Assembly: GCA_963738545.1 (NCBI GenBank) | Contig: CAVTXA010000007.1 | Span: 310,001-374,000 of the forward strand | Direction: 5' to 3' | From: Bog-756 sp963738545 | GTDB taxonomy: Bacteria; Actinomycetota; Acidimicrobiia; Acidimicrobiales; RAAP-2 | DNA length: 64,000 nt | Shown here: positions 30,439 to 42,404 of the stretch, piece by piece | Layout: each line of letters begins with the position of its first letter | How positions within the stretch are numbered: the first letter of the stretch is position 1 | The notes under the pieces: generated by a model | The model's database searches: none | What the model was told of the DNA's origin: nothing | The model's input: only the letters and a program-made list of their open reading frames with translations | Position numbers and translations under genes: made by a program

Positions 30439-30902
30439 GTTGGTCTCAGTTCCGGTTCAGCCCGTGGCCCGGGCAGGGATGGAGGTACCGATCAATAGAG
30501 GATCATTTCTCTTCTGTTTGCACTGCTCTGTTTGAACATCCATCCCGCCAAAAGGTCCGGAGATGATGTCCCCATTCCATCCACAGGAAGGGGGAAAGTC
30601 AAATGTTGTAGCAGAGAAATAACCTGTTCACGGCCTGGAAATGCACGGGAAACGCAGACGACAAGAACAAGGGCTTGAACAGGGAGGGATCGGGCAGCCA
30701 CGGGGCACCCCTCAGGACTCGAAAGTAGTACCGAGTGTGTCGATTCGACTACAGAGCGTAGCTATATAGGGCTATTGCAGGCCGTTGCAGGCCATTGCAT
30801 TGCCACGTGTGGTGGTACCACCGTCCGTCGCATTCAGCACTATTTCTCGTGGCAATATGCCCCATCTGAAGCGATGATGGTGAACGGGAGGTTGCCGGAG
30901 GG
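30439..30902. other. Promoter-bearing intergenic region, A/T-rich
   Basis: About 460 bp of lower G+C sequence between the modular gene ending at 30903 and the GT2 start at 30438, both on the minus strand. On that strand a TTGACT-like box near 30600 and a TATATAG stretch near 30765 are possible promoter elements. A short open frame (30492-30701) has no family support. The 10-bp tandem repeat at 30775-30804 lies inside. Confidence 0.45.
30775..30804. repeat. Three 10-bp direct repeats
   Basis: Three successive units TTGCAGGCCG, TTGCAGGCCA and TTGCATTGCC, each one helical turn long, beside a TATATAG stretch in the intergenic region before the DPM-like gene. The exact 10-bp phase suggests a protein-binding array, but no known motif is matched. 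Confidence 0.5.
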
Positions 30903-33692
30903 TCATCCGATCGCTACCGAGTTCATGGTCACCGTCGAGAGCGCGGTGGCACTGTGCGACGTGACGGCCAAGCCGGCCACCAGTGTCGAGGGAAGCGACA
31001 CGGTGACCGACGAGCCCGGGATCACCGTCCAGTGCACTCCGTCGGTCGACGTCGACGCGGTGAAGGTGGATCCCGACCGAGTCACCTCGAGCCAGGCGGG
31101 CACCGTGCCGGTGGGGTTGGCCAGCTTGGTGGTGGTGCCCCCCTGGGTCGACCGCACCTGCACCTTGATGCCCGCCCCCGGCGAGACCAGCACCGAGTAC
31201 TCGGGGGCGGCCGGGTCCGCCGAGGACCGGACCATGACGCCGGCCTTGGCGTTGGAACTGGAGTTGGTCTGCGAGGTGACCTCCGCGCTGACGCTGCCGT
31301 TGCCGACCAACGGCACGGACACGAAGTGGAACTGGTCGGAGGTCCCGGTGATGTCGGTGCCTCCCCCGGTGATGGTCCACGTGCCGGTACCCGGGTTGTA
31401 GGACTGGCCGCCGGCCAGTGCCGGGGTGCCGATGTCGCCACAGGTGTACGGCGCCGGGCAGCCCGGCGGCGGTGGCACCATCGTCGTGCTGGTCGTGCTC
31501 GTCGTGGATGTGGAGGTGGTCGTCGTCGACGTGGATGTCGAGGTCGACGTGGTGGTGGTCGTGGTGGGCGTCGTCCCGTTCGCCGACGGGGAGACCGAGT
31601 CCATGGTCACCGTGCTCAGCTGCCCCGAGTTGTGCGACGTGACGGCCAGCCCGGCCAGCACGGAGGCCGGCAGGGTGAGCGTGGCCGACGAGCCCGGGAT
31701 GGCGGTCCAGCTGACCCCGTCGGGCGAGGTGGCGGCGGTGAGGGTCGGGCCGGCCCGGGTGATCTGCAGATAGACCGGCGCCGTGCCGGCCGGGTTGGCC
31801 AGCTTGGTGGTGGTCCCGCCCTGGGTGGTGCGCTCCTGGACCTTGATGCCCGCTCCGGGGGTCACCACGACCGAGTACTCGGGGGACCCGGGGTCCGTGG
31901 TGGCCCGCACCATGACCCCGGCCTTGGCCTGGGCACCGGCGTTGGCCTGGGTGGCCACCCGTGCGACCACGGTGCCGTCACCGGTCAGGGGGGCGGAGAC
32001 GAAGCGGAACTGGTCGGCCGTCCCGGCGATGTCCGACCCGCCACCGGCGATCGTCCAGGTGCCCGAGTTGGGGTCGTAGGACTGGGAGCCGGGCGGCGTG
32101 GGCGCCCCGATGTCGGCGCAGCTGAACGGGGACGGGCAGGGCTCGGGGGGAAGGGGCGACGGCGGACTGGCGCTGACCAGAACCGAGTCGAAGGTGGCGG
32201 TGGCCGACAGGCCGGCCTGGCCCGAGGTGACGGCCATCCCCCCGAGCAGGCCCGCCCCCAGGTTCATCGTGACGGCCGAACCGGCCAATGGGGTCCAGGC
32301 CGTCCCGTCGGGCGAGGTGTAGGTGGTCACCACGCCCCCAGCCTGGGTGACCCAGAGGTAGGAGGGAAGTCCGGCGGGCACGTCCTCCACCGTGGCCGTG
32401 GGCCCGCCGGGGGTGGCGCGGTCCACCACCTCGATGTCACCGGCCGGTCCCACCATGGCCGCGTAGTACGGCGATCCCGGGTCGGTGGTGGACCGCAGCA
32501 TGACCCCGGCCCTCCCCGTCGAGACTGACGTGACCCTGGCCGCCACTCCCCCGTTGCCGGCGAGGCTCTGGGACACGAAGTGGAGCTGGTCGGTCGTCCC
32601 GGCGAGCCCGGTACCGCCCCCGGTCACCGTCCACGTGCCCGTGCCGCCGGCGAAGGACTGGCCGCCCGCCGGCGACGGTGGGCCGATGTCCGTGCCCGTC
32701 CATCCCGACGACGAGCCGTTGGTCCACACGACATGGGACGGCGACGACGAGAAGGAGCCCACGGTGGTCACCTGGGCCGTCACCACGTCTTCGCCCTGGA
32801 GTCCGGCGTAGGTGAAACTGGCCTGGCCGCTGCTGTTGGTGACCCCGGTGCCCGTCACCCCGGCGTCGGGGCCACTGGTCACGGTGAAGCCGACGGTGGC
32901 GTTGGGGAGGCCGGAGCCGCTCCCGTCCAACAGGGTGGCCGTCACCGTGGCCGGCGTTCCGGCCACGGCTGACAGCGTGGCCGGTCCGAGCGTGAGGCTG
33001 GCGTCGGTCGAGCCGGCCGCCCCGATGGGTCGCCACTGGATGGACTCGTCCTTCTTGGGCGAGCACGACCCGGCGTCGATGCCTCCCGAGTCGAGGACAT
33101 GGGTGGCGTCAACCAGCGTGGTGGCCACCCCGGCGATGGTGACGGTCACGGTCGGCGCCACGGTGAGCGGCGTGCAGGTGGCCGGGAAGCCGCTGGTGTC
33201 GAAGTTGTCGTAGCCCGGGTCGTTGGCCGGAGGGTTGGCGGCGAGGATCACGCTCTGGCCGGGGGGGACGGTGAAGGACCCCCACAGGTTGTTGAAGACC
33301 TTCCCGCCGACCAGGGAGGAGTGGTCGTCCACCGAGACGCTGGTCACGGTGACGGCCGTCGGGCCTGGATTGTCGAACCGGATGGCCCCCGTGTCGTAGC
33401 AGGTGGGCAGGGTCCCGCAGGCGGCCTGACCGGGGACCGAGTTGCCGAGGAACGTGGTGTTGGCCGCCCCGGTCCAGGGCACCGGAAACGAGGCCGGGTC
33501 CGGGGTGATGGTCTCTTTGTCCTCGGCGTAGCCGACGAAGACCGACAGGCCCCCGGCGGTGGAGGTTGACGGCGCCCCACCGGCCGACGGGAGGGCCCGC
33601 ACGGCCAGCAGGCCGACCAGCAGGGCCAGCACGACGGCCGCCGTCACCAGGGGCGTCGGTGTCCGGCGGAGCCTCCTCATCCGTCGTTCCAT
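30903..33692 (-). CDS. Secreted modular protein with Ig-like domain and three concanavalin-like modules
   Basis: A 929-residue intact protein. A signal helix (LVTAAVVLALLVGLLAV) is followed by a Cys-containing N-terminal domain of choice-of-anchor type (about 45-220). Next is an invasin/Big_1-like Ig domain (ATLSAVAGTPATVTATLLDG, about 230-310) and three DUF1349-like modules. The first module lacks the lead Cys pair (SSGWTGTDIGPPSP); the other two have CPSPFSCADIG and CPAPYTCGDIG. A pure Thr/Ser linker of about 35 residues separates modules 2 and 3 and probably spans the wall or is glycosylated. It lies 37 bp after the gene ending at 33730. Start could be 33692 or the ATG four codons later. 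No catalytic motif seen. Confidence 0.7.
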   Translation of the reverse strand: MERRMRRLRRTPTPLVTAAVVLALLVGLLAVRALPSAGGAPSTSTAGGLSVFVGYAEDKETITPDPASFPVPWTGAANTTFLGNSVPGQAACGTLPTCYDTGAIRFDNPGPTAVTVTSVSVDDHSSLVGGKVFNNLWGSFTVPPGQSVILAANPPANDPGYDNFDTSGFPATCTPLTVAPTVTVTIAGVATTLVDATHVLDSGGIDAGSCSPKKDESIQWRPIGAAGSTDASLTLGPATLSAVAGTPATVTATLLDGSGSGLPNATVGFTVTSGPDAGVTGTGVTNSSGQASFTYAGLQGEDVVTAQVTTVGSFSSSPSHVVWTNGSSSGWTGTDIGPPSPAGGQSFAGGTGTWTVTGGGTGLAGTTDQLHFVSQSLAGNGGVAARVTSVSTGRAGVMLRSTTDPGSPYYAAMVGPAGDIEVVDRATPGGPTATVEDVPAGLPSYLWVTQAGGVVTTYTSPDGTAWTPLAGSAVTMNLGAGLLGGMAVTSGQAGLSATATFDSVLVSASPPSPLPPEPCPSPFSCADIGAPTPPGSQSYDPNSGTWTIAGGGSDIAGTADQFRFVSAPLTGDGTVVARVATQANAGAQAKAGVMVRATTDPGSPEYSVVVTPGAGIKVQERTTQGGTTTKLANPAGTAPVYLQITRAGPTLTAATSPDGVSWTAIPGSSATLTLPASVLAGLAVTSHNSGQLSTVTMDSVSPSANGTTPTTTTTTSTSTSTSTTTTSTSTTSTTSTTMVPPPPGCPAPYTCGDIGTPALAGGQSYNPGTGTWTITGGGTDITGTSDQFHFVSVPLVGNGSVSAEVTSQTNSSSNAKAGVMVRSSADPAAPEYSVLVSPGAGIKVQVRSTQGGTTTKLANPTGTVPAWLEVTRSGSTFTASTSTDGVHWTVIPGSSVTVSLPSTLVAGLAVTSHSATALSTVTMNSVAIG

Positions 33693-33729
33693 CGCGCGAG
33701 ATACCGCGCCACCGGGCTGGCGCCCGGTA

Positions 33730-36700
33730 TCACGGGGTCCCGATCACGGTGTCGAAGACCGCGGTGCCCGCCTTGCCGTTGCTGTGGGAGGTGACGGCCA
33801 GACCGCGCAACAAGGTGCCGGTGAGGTTGGCCAAGGTCATGGTCGACCCGGGGACCGTGGTCCAGGTGACCCCGTCCGGTGAGGTGGCCGCGGCATACGT
33901 GGTACCCGTCCGGGTGACCCGGAGGAAGACCGGGGCCACCCCGGCCACCGCCACCTGACCGGTCGACCCGCCGGCCGTGGCCCGCCACTGCACGACCACC
34001 CCGTTGCCCGTGGTGGCGAAGAGCGCGTAGTAGGGCGACCCGGGATCGGTGGTGGCCCGGAGCATCGGGCCGGCCTTCTCCCAGGCGCTCGGTGAGCTCT
34101 CCGACACCGCCCGGGCCGAGAGGCTCCCATCGGCGGGGAGGCTCTGCCACACGTAGTGGAAGGCGTCGGTGGTCCCGAAGATGTCCGCCCCTCCCCCTGG
34201 AGGGTCCAGGTGCCCGCCGAGAGGGACTGGGTGCCGATCGGGGTCGCCGTACCTACGTCACCGCAGGTCCAGGTGGCGGGACACGAAGGGGGCGCCACGG
34301 CGGTCGGAGCCACCGACACCCCGTCGAAGGTGACGACCCCACCGGTGCCCTGGCTGTGCGAAGTGAGGGCGATCCCGGCTTGGACCGTCCCGGGCATGGC
34401 CAGGGTCACCGTGGAGCCGGGGACCGCCGTCCAGGTCTGGCCGTCGGGCGAGGTGTAGGCGGTATAGGAGGTGGTGGTGCCCGAGGTGGACCGGCCCACC
34501 CGCAGGTAGGCCGGGGCGGTCACGCCGGCGCCGGCGGCCAGTTGGGCACTCGACCCCCCCTGGGTGGTCCGCCACTGGACCACCAGCCCGTTGCCCGGGG
34601 TGACGAACAGCGCGTAGTACGGCGAGCCCGGATCGGTGGTGGCCCGCAGCATCGGGCCGGCCTTGGCCCAGGCGCTGGTGTTCTGCTGGCTGGTCACGTG
34701 GGCGGTCACCGTGCCGTCAGCGGCCAGCGGCTGAGCGGCCAGGTGGAAGGAGTCGGCGGTGCCCCAGATGTCCCCGCCCCCGGCTGTCTCGGTCCACGAC
34801 CCGTTGACTAGTGAGTCCTGCCCGGGGGGGAGGGCCCCGCCGATGTCGGTGCAGGACCACCCGCTCGGGCAGAGGAAGGGTGGGGACTGCTCGGTGGCCT
34901 GTTGCACCACGGTGTCGAAGGTGGCCACGGTGAGGTTGAGCGAGCTGTTGGCGTCACTGGCCAGGCCGGCCACGAGGGGGCCGGGAAGGGCCAGGGCCAC
35001 CTGGGAGTTGGGGACGTAGGTCCAGGTGGTCCCGTCGGGTGACGAGTAGGCGGCGTAGAAGACCGTGCCGGAGACCGGGTCGGTATACCGGACCGCCTTC
35101 ACGTACTGCGGAGCGACCAGGCCGGCCTCGGCCACCTGCTGGGTCGGGGCCGCCTGGGTGGGCCGCCACTGCACGGCCACGCCGTTGGACGGGGTCACGA
35201 AGACGCCGTAGTAAGGAGCCTGGGCGTTGGTGCCCGAGCGGAGCATCACCCCCGAGCGCATCCACGGCCCTCCCCCGCTCTGGGAGGTCACGTGGGCCGA
35301 GATGGACCCGTCCCCGGTGGTCGAGCCGGGCACGAACGGCTGATAGGCGAAGCGGAACTCGTCGTAGACGGACCAGATGTCCCCACTGCCCTGGACCGTC
35401 CAGCTGCCCCCGGTGACCAACTGGTTGCCGGGGGGCACCCCGGGCCCGCCGATGTCGGCGCACGACCAGCCCGTCGGGCACACGCCCGGCGGTGGCGTGG
35501 TCACCGCGGCCAGGGCCAGGTTGTCGAAGACCACCGGGACCGTGGTGCCGTTGACCCCACTGGATGCAGCCAGCCCGGCCAGGTAGGTCGTGGCGAAGGG
35601 GAGGACCTGCGTCGAGCCCAGCACCGGCGTCCAGGTCACCCCGTCGGCCGAGGTGAAGGTGGACAGGGTGGTCTGGGCCGGGCTGAACCGGGTGTCCTGG
35701 AAGGCCACGATGCGCAGGTAGGCCGGGGACGCCGAGGAGGCGAGGGGGATGGTCTGGGCCAGGGCGATGCCGTCGTTGACCCGCCACCGGATGGTGGCTG
35801 ATCCCCCGGGATGGAGGGAGACCCCGTACTCGGGCGAGGTGGGGCTGGGCCCGGCCCGGAACACCAGGCCCTCTTGGGCGTTGGCCGGGGCGCCCGGCTG
35901 GGTCACCACCCGGGCCGAGAGCGAGGTCGATCCCGAGACCGACTGGTAGGTGTAGTGCATGGAGTCCGACGCCCCGAGGAAGCCCGAGCCGGTGCCGGCC
36001 AGGGTTAGGGCGCTCCCGCTGCCCGTGGTGTCACCGAGCGGGGTGGGATTGCCCACGTCGGCACAGGTCCAGCCGGCAGGGCACGGGTCGGCCGGGGCGG
36101 CGGGGGCCATGATGGTGGTCGGGGTCCCACCCACCGACAGTCCGGTGAACGAGGCCGTCCCGTAGGCCGAGGCCGAGCCGGAGGAGACGGCCAGGCCGGC
36201 CAGCGTGGTGGCCGGCAGGTCGAGGCCGGTGGTCGAGCCCGGGACCAGCTGGTAGTTGACGCCGTCGGTGGACAGGCCGGTCGAGAACTGGTTGCCGGAG
36301 CGCTGGACCATCAGGGACACCGGTGCGGCCATGGGTACCTTGGCCAACAGGACCGGGTTCTTGGCGAAGGCGGACCGGGCCCAGACCTGGATGTCGGGGG
36401 GCGAGTCGTTGGGATAGGCCAGGGCGGCGTAGAACGGTGAGGTCACCGCGGCGGACTGGCGCACCATGAGTCCGGCCTGGGCGGTCAGTCCCGCCGGAGG
36501 GGACTGACCGGTGAGCGTCACGCTGGCCTGGGTGTTGCCCACCACCGGCTCGGACACCAGGCGGAACTGGTCGCCGGTGCCCTGCACGCCAGTGCCCGCG
36601 GCCTTCACGGTCAGGGTCCCCGAGGCAGTTGACTCCGCCCCGGCAGCCGGGCCGTGGATGTCCTGGCAGGTGAAGCCGGCCGGACAGTTGGGGTCGGCCG

Positions 36701-38151
36701 GCGGCGTCACCGGGGCCGGACCGGTCCCAAAGGCGTAGAGCTTGCCGTCGACGGCCCCCACGTAGAACTGGCCCTGGGCGATGGAGATGCCGCCGTAGAC
36801 GGCGGCGGGCAGCACATAGGAGTAGACCAGCGCCCCGGTGGCGGCGTTCAGCACCTCGAAGGTCGATCCCTCGACCAGGGCGATCATGCCGTTGACGTAG
36901 GCCGGCGAGCCCGAGCACGGGCGAGTCGGTGCTCCGGGTCCACAAGACGGTGCCGGTGGCCGGGTCGAGGGCGCTCATGGAGCCCTGGCTGCCGGTGGTG
37001 GTGTGGCCGCCGGCGGCGTACAGGACGTCGTTGGCGAAGATGGCCGAGGGCAGGATGCCGTCGCCGCAGGTCGGGACAGGTCCCCCCGATGGCGATTGGC
37101 CCGTTGCCAGATCGGGCCCGGCGGCCAGGTTGTTGCGGTTGAAGGTGTAGAGGATCCCGTTCTTGTTGGACACCGAGAGCAGCTGGTCGCCCTGGGCGTC
37201 GGTGGTCAGGGTCGGGGTGGTGCTCCAGTCCGAGTCGGCGATGGAGGCCCCGAAGGGGAGCTGCCAGGAGTCGTCGTAGGCCAGGGTGCCGGCGTCGAGA
37301 GCCACGATGGCTTGGGACTGGGTCTGGCTGTAGCCGGCCAGGGTCCCCGTCGAGACGAAGATCCGGTTGGTGGCCGGGTCGTAGGTGGGCGAGGTCCACA
37401 CCCCTCCCCCGACCTGGCCGTTGGGGACGAAGTTGTAGGTGGCCACGATGGACTGGGAGGCCAGGCTGACCTTCAGCAGCTGACCCTGGACCAGAGGGTT
37501 GTCGCAGTTGGAGGCGATGCCCACGTACGCGTAGCCGTTCACGATGAGTGGGCTGGACCAGTTGTAGTGGGCCCCGGCCTGGGTGTTGTCCCCCGTGGAG
37601 ACGCTCCACAGGATGGCGCCGGTGGTGGCGTTGAGGGCGTACCAGTTGGGGCCGCCGCCGCCCACGTAGACCACGCCGCCCAGCACGGTGGCCGCCGAGG
37701 TGACCCCGAGGGTCGCCGGGTTGCACCCCGGGTCGGTGGTGATCCCGAGCGGAGGTCTTCCACAGCACCGCGCCGTTGGTGGTGTTGATGGCGTACTCGT
37801 CGCCGTCCCACGACCCCACATAGGCGGTGGTGCCGACGATGGAGGCCGAGGTGGCGATGGGGCCACCGGTCACGGCGGCCCAGTCCAGCTGGAGCTGGCC
37901 GGCGGTGGCCAGGTTCAGCGTGGGGTCGGTGGTGGCCGAGCTGCGGGCGATGTCGTGCAGGTAGGTGGGCCAGTCCTGGGCGGCCGGAGCCGCCGAGGCC
38001 GGTGTGGCCGACGTGACGCGAGCCGGGTGGCCACCGCCGTCGTGCCAGCCAGGGTCCCCGACACCAGCACCACCGCCCCGACGGCGGACACCAGGGCGCG
38101 TCCGAACCCGCCGCGCTCACCCCTTGTCGATCCGCGCCCCTCAGCCGTCAT
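33730..38151 (-). CDS. Giant secreted PQQ-type propeller protein with five modules (frameshifted paralogue)
   Basis: A paralogue of the gene at 24.4-29.6 kb with the same order: signal helix (ALVSAVGAVVLVSGTLAG), PQQ-type propeller (TYVGSWDG-like blades, GGGGPNWYALNATTGAILW, NKNGILYTFNRN) and then five DUF1349-like modules with leads such as CPAGFTCQDIHGPAAG and CPSGWSCTDIGGALPPG. The start at 38151 has GAGGAG upstream. The frame changes near 38010, 37755, 36905 and 34195; each break joins propeller or module sequence that is continuous in the intact paralogue, so base errors are the simplest explanation. Reconstructed length is about 1470 residues. The tail ends VTSHSNGKAGTAVFDTVIGT. Confidence 0.7.
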
Positions 38152-38180
38152 CGGTGTCTCCTCGGTTCAGGTGGTCGGGA

Positions 38181-41100
38181 TCACGGCGTGGTGTAGCTCA
38201 CGTTGTCGAAGGTGGCCGTGCCCAGGGCCCTCGGTGTTGTGGGAGCACTCGAAGAGCCCGACGGTGGCCGGTGCGGTAATGGGCAGGGTCTTGGTCAGCA
38301 CCGGCGTCCAGGTGACCCCGTCGGGGGAGAGCGAGGCGGTGTACTTGCCGGCGGCCGTCCAGCTGATCTTCATCCACCCGTTGGGGAAGGGCTCGGTCAA
38401 CGAGGTCAGGGAGCCGTTGAAGCCGTACTGCACCTTGATGAGGCCCGAGGGCGAGTCGGCGATGAGGAAGTAGGGACTGCCGGCCGTGGTGGACTGCTTG
38501 ACCATCACCCCGGCCTTGGCGTTGGAGCTCGTGTTGGTCACCGAGGTGACCCGGGCCACGATGGAACCGCTGGCCGCGGCAGGCTGGTCCACGTAGTGGA
38601 ACTGGTCGCTGGTCCCCCAGATGTCGGCCCCTTCCCCGGTCACGCTGAACACGCCCCCGGTGTAGGAGGCCGAGCCGGCGAGGGCGGGGGCGCCCACGTC
38701 GGTCTGGGTCCACGGCGAGGGCAGCGGTCCCGGTGCCGTGGGCGTGGTCAGCGTCACGTTGTCGAAGGCCGCCGTGCTGTCCTCGCCGATGTTGTGGGAG
38801 GTGTCGAACAGGCCCACGGTCACCGGCCCGGTCATGGCCACCGTGGCCGTGCCGATCAGGATCCCAGTTGACCCCGTCCGAGGAGATCCACGAGGTGAAC
38901 AGGTTGCCCGTCCGGGAGAGCCGGACCTACTTGTCCGGAGAGGCGAAGCCGAGACGGATAGACCTTGCCGGGGTGGCCGACTTGGACCCGCTGTACTGCA
39001 TGCGGGCCCCGTAGCCCATGGCCGGCTGGATCGGGGGCAGTGGGGCCAGACAGCCGTTGGCGTCGCAGCCGATCCCGTTGACGTTGGGGGTGGTCGGACT
39101 CACGTCGGGGGCCACCAGGGCGTCGACGAACGTGGAGCCGGCGGTGGGCGACTGCTTGATCATGACTCCGGCCTTGGCCCAGGCGGCCGAGTTGGACTGA
39201 TAGCGGACCCGGGCGGTGATGGTGCCGTCGCCGTTGAGCGTCTGGTACACGTAGTGGAACTGGTCGTTGACCCCGAAGACGTCGGCGCCACTGCCGTCGA
39301 GGTAGAAACTCCCGCTGGCCGACGAGTAGTCGGCCGTGCCCGCGGTGATCGGCGCCCCGATGTCGGCGCTGGACCAGGGTGACGGCACCGAGTTGACCAC
39401 CGGCTCATAGTCGGCGGTGTAACTGCCCGGCCCCGAGCCCGCCGTCACCGTGTCGGTGAGGGCGCTGCCGTCGGCCCAACCCACGAAGCGGTAGCGGACC
39501 CCGCCCACCGTCTGGGCCAGGGGCATCCCGTTCAGGACGTGGACCACACCGGCCACCCCGCTGAAGGTGACCGGCCCGGTCTCCCAGGCGCCGTCCACCG
39601 AGTAGCCGGTGCCGGGCACGTTGGTCGAGGTCGACCACGTGACCAGGTTGGGGTGGAGGTCGTGAGTCACCACGGTGGTGAGGCCGAGTGAGTCGGTCAC
39701 CGAGAGGGTGACCCGGTAGAAGCTGTTGGGCACCTGCGACGGGTCGGTGGGGATGGTCACCGAACCCGAGGTGGAGCCGGTGGACGGCCCGTAGAAGGGG
39801 TGGGCCACCTCGGCGTAGTAGCTGGGATGGGCCACGCCGTTGATGTACTCGTCGACCGTCCACGTATAGGCGGAGGCGGGCAGCGTGCCGTCGGTCGGAT
39901 CGGTGGCCGTCCCGGAGAAGGCCACGGTCTGGCCGGCGCTGTAGGTGGACGGCGCGTTGATGGTGGCGACAGGAGGAGCCGGACCAACGGTGACCGACGT
40001 GGTGGCCTGGGCGGTTTGGGTTCCGTTGGAGACGGTCAGCGTGGCCGTGTAGGTACCGGCGGTCGAGTAGACGTGGGTGGGATCGGCCGCCGTGGAGACG
40101 GCCGAGCCGTCCCCGAAGTTCCACGACTCGGTCAGGGGCTTGCCGTAGGGGTCCGAGGAGGCGTCGGAGGAGAACTGCACGGCCAGCGGGGCCCCGCCCG
40201 CGTTGGGCGTGGCCGTGGCCGACGCCGTGGGCGGGAACGGCCCGGTGGCGGAGATCTTGGACAGGGTGCCCTCGAAGATGCTCACGAAGTAGAGGTTGCC
40301 GTCGGGCCCCTCGATGAGATCAGCGATGGTCCCGGCGTTGCTGTCGAAGACCGCGCTCGCCGTCTGGGTGTTGTAGGTCGGGTCGAAGGACACGGCCTCG
40401 ATGTCGGTGCGGTTGTAGTCACCGAAGAAGACGACGTGGTCGTAGGCGGCCGGGAACGTGCTTCCCGAGTAGGCGGCGATGGCCGAGGCGGCCCCGTCGG
40501 TCGGGTAATGGCCGTAGTCGAAAGCCGGATTGAGGTAGCCGCAACTTCCGCAGTCCCCCTCCTTGAAGGGCCAGCCGTAGTTGCCACCGGCCTGGATGGT
40601 GTCCAGGTCCTCCCAGTAGTTGGAGCCGGTGTCCTCGGTCATGGCCTGGCCGGTGGGGAGGAAGGTGAACCGCCACGGATTGCGCAGGCCGTAGGCGTAG
40701 ATATAGGGCACGGCCCCGGCCACGTTGACGAACGGATTGTCAGAGGGGACGGTGCCGTCGAGGTTGAAGCGGAGGATCTTCCCGTAGATGTTGGTGAGGT
40801 TCTCCCCGTTGCTGATGGAGGGGACGTTGTCGCCCACGCTCCACCACAGCTTGCCGTCGGGGCCGATCTTCAGGTCGTTGCCGGCGTGGTCGTAGTTCCC
40901 ACCGGTGCCGTCTTCGAGCTGGACCTGGTTGCCGGTGTAAAGGATCTTCTCGCTGGCCGGGTTGGCCACACTGTTCACCACGGTGAAGCGGGAGAGGCGG
41001 GCGTAGGGCTGGTTCGGTCCCACCGAGGTGGTCAGGGCGGCGGTGTAGGAGACGTAGAGGTAGCCGTTGGTGGCGAAGTTGGGGTCGAGGGCCATGCCGA

Positions 41101-41884
41101 GGAGACCGGTCTCCCCCTGTTGGAACACGGTCAGGGAGAGCACCGGGGTGGGCAGGATCGCACCGTTCCGAAAGATGACGATCTTGCCGGCCTGGAGTCC
41201 GACGTACAGGTCGCCGTTGGGGGCGAACTGGAGGACGATGGGCTTGGCCAGCCCCCCCGCCAGCTTGGTCTGGGTGAACCCAGCGGCCAGCCCGCTACTC
41301 GAGGTGGAGCTGGCGGTGGCCGAGGTCGAAAAGGCCGTACCCTCGCTGCCGGTGACGGTGGCGGTGTCCGAGTAGGCGGAGGAGACCGGGACGGAAACGG
41401 CCATGGTGAGGGTGACGGTCCAGACCTGGCCGGCGGCCAGGGTGGGTGTGGTGCACGTCTCGGTGGGCGACGTGTAGCTGCAGGTACCCGAGGCGGTCTG
41501 GACAGCCGGCTGGGTCATCTGGCCGAGACCGACCCCGGTGAAGGCATCGGTGAGCGTGACGCCGGTGGCCGTCGAGCTGCCGTTGTTGGTCATGACGATG
41601 CGGTAGGCCACGGCCTGGTTGGGGGCGGCCTGGGAAGGCGTGGCCGTGACGGCGACGGACACCGGGCTGGTGGACGGGGCCGAGGTCGAGGGCTGCTCGG
41701 TGACGGCGACCAACCCCAGGGCCATGATGGTGGCTGCGGCCATGGTCACGCCGACGCGGTGGATGAGGGTGCGCCGCCGGTGGGACGGCACGCCAACCGA
41801 CGAGGTGTGATCGTCGGAAGCGGTCGGTCGCCGCTCCGCCGAACTGATCCGCCTACGGCCCCGACCAACCGTTGTTCTGCCCAT
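38181..41884 (-). CDS. Secreted glucose/sorbosone-dehydrogenase-like propeller with PKD domain and two modules (frameshifted)
   Basis: A signal helix (VGVTMAAATIMALGLVAV) leads into a DUF11-like adhesion domain (PNQAVAYRIVMTNNGSS). A soluble glucose-dehydrogenase-type six-bladed propeller follows: GLLGMALDPNFATNGYLYV, NYDHAGNDLKIGPDG with its His, and YGLRNPWRF. Then come a PKD domain (SWNFGDGSAVSTAADPTHVY) and two DUF1349-like modules lacking lead Cys (SPWSSADIGAP; SPWTQTDVGAP). Known relatives oxidise aldose sugars with PQQ, but activity here is unproven. The frame changes near 38935, 38870 and 38205; restoring the last gives FDNVSYTTP and a stop at 38181. It probably heads the minus-strand array, with GAGGAGG before the ATG. 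Confidence 0.7.
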
Positions 41885-42404
41885 CGCCTGTCACGCCTCC
41901 TCGGTGCTGCGTCGCCCCTGAACGGAGGATTCCGTTCGGTACTGACCCCTGCCCCGGGTGTTGCGAACTGCGATTGCTCTGCTCCACATCGCCTGATGCA
42001 TCGACCTCACCGAGCATCAGCGAGGTACCGCGCCATCAGTCAACGAGTGCACTCTGACACCGGAACGAGGAATTGTCATCTGGTTTCACTGAGGGTGGGT
42101 GGACGACCTGTAGGGGTGTGGTTCACGCGGCGACGGATACCGGAACTCACCCAATGGACACCGTGGTGTCACCCAGACATCACCAACGCCGAGATCGGGG
42201 CGCGCTCCCGTTGTGGTCGGCTCGAGTCTGTTCGGTGAGCGCCACGCAAGATTCATCTTGACGTGAGCATCCGTTCACCAAGGGTGGTGGATCATGAGCA
42301 CATCCCCGAGCCGCCTCCCGCCGAGGTGGCGAAGATGCGATGCTCGGTGGATCGTCCGAGGGACGGGGCAGCAGAACAGATCAGGTGGGGAAGAAGGCAG
42401 TCCG
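41885..42404. other. Divergent intergenic region
   Basis: About 520 bp between two modular exoprotein genes on opposite strands, so it should hold two promoters. A 10-bp palindrome GAGTGCACTC lies near 42045, and TTGACGTGAGC near 42260 is a possible -35 region for the plus gene. The 21-bp-spaced palindrome pair is not present. No supported gene. Confidence 0.4.

Noticed and set aside
30492..30701. A 69-codon frame in the A/T-rich gap before the DPM-like gene
   Set aside because: No family, no ribosome site, and it overlaps likely promoter elements.
31495..31580. A possible simple-sequence repeat locus (runs of ACC/TCG-type triplets)
   Set aside because: It encodes the Thr/Ser linker of the modular protein; the codons vary and it is better explained as a linker than as a separate repeat element.
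39800..42238. An 812-codon plus-strand open frame over the GSDH-type gene
   Set aside because: Composition is low-complexity Gly/Val/Arg, with no family, and the opposite strand encodes clear propeller and PKD domains.
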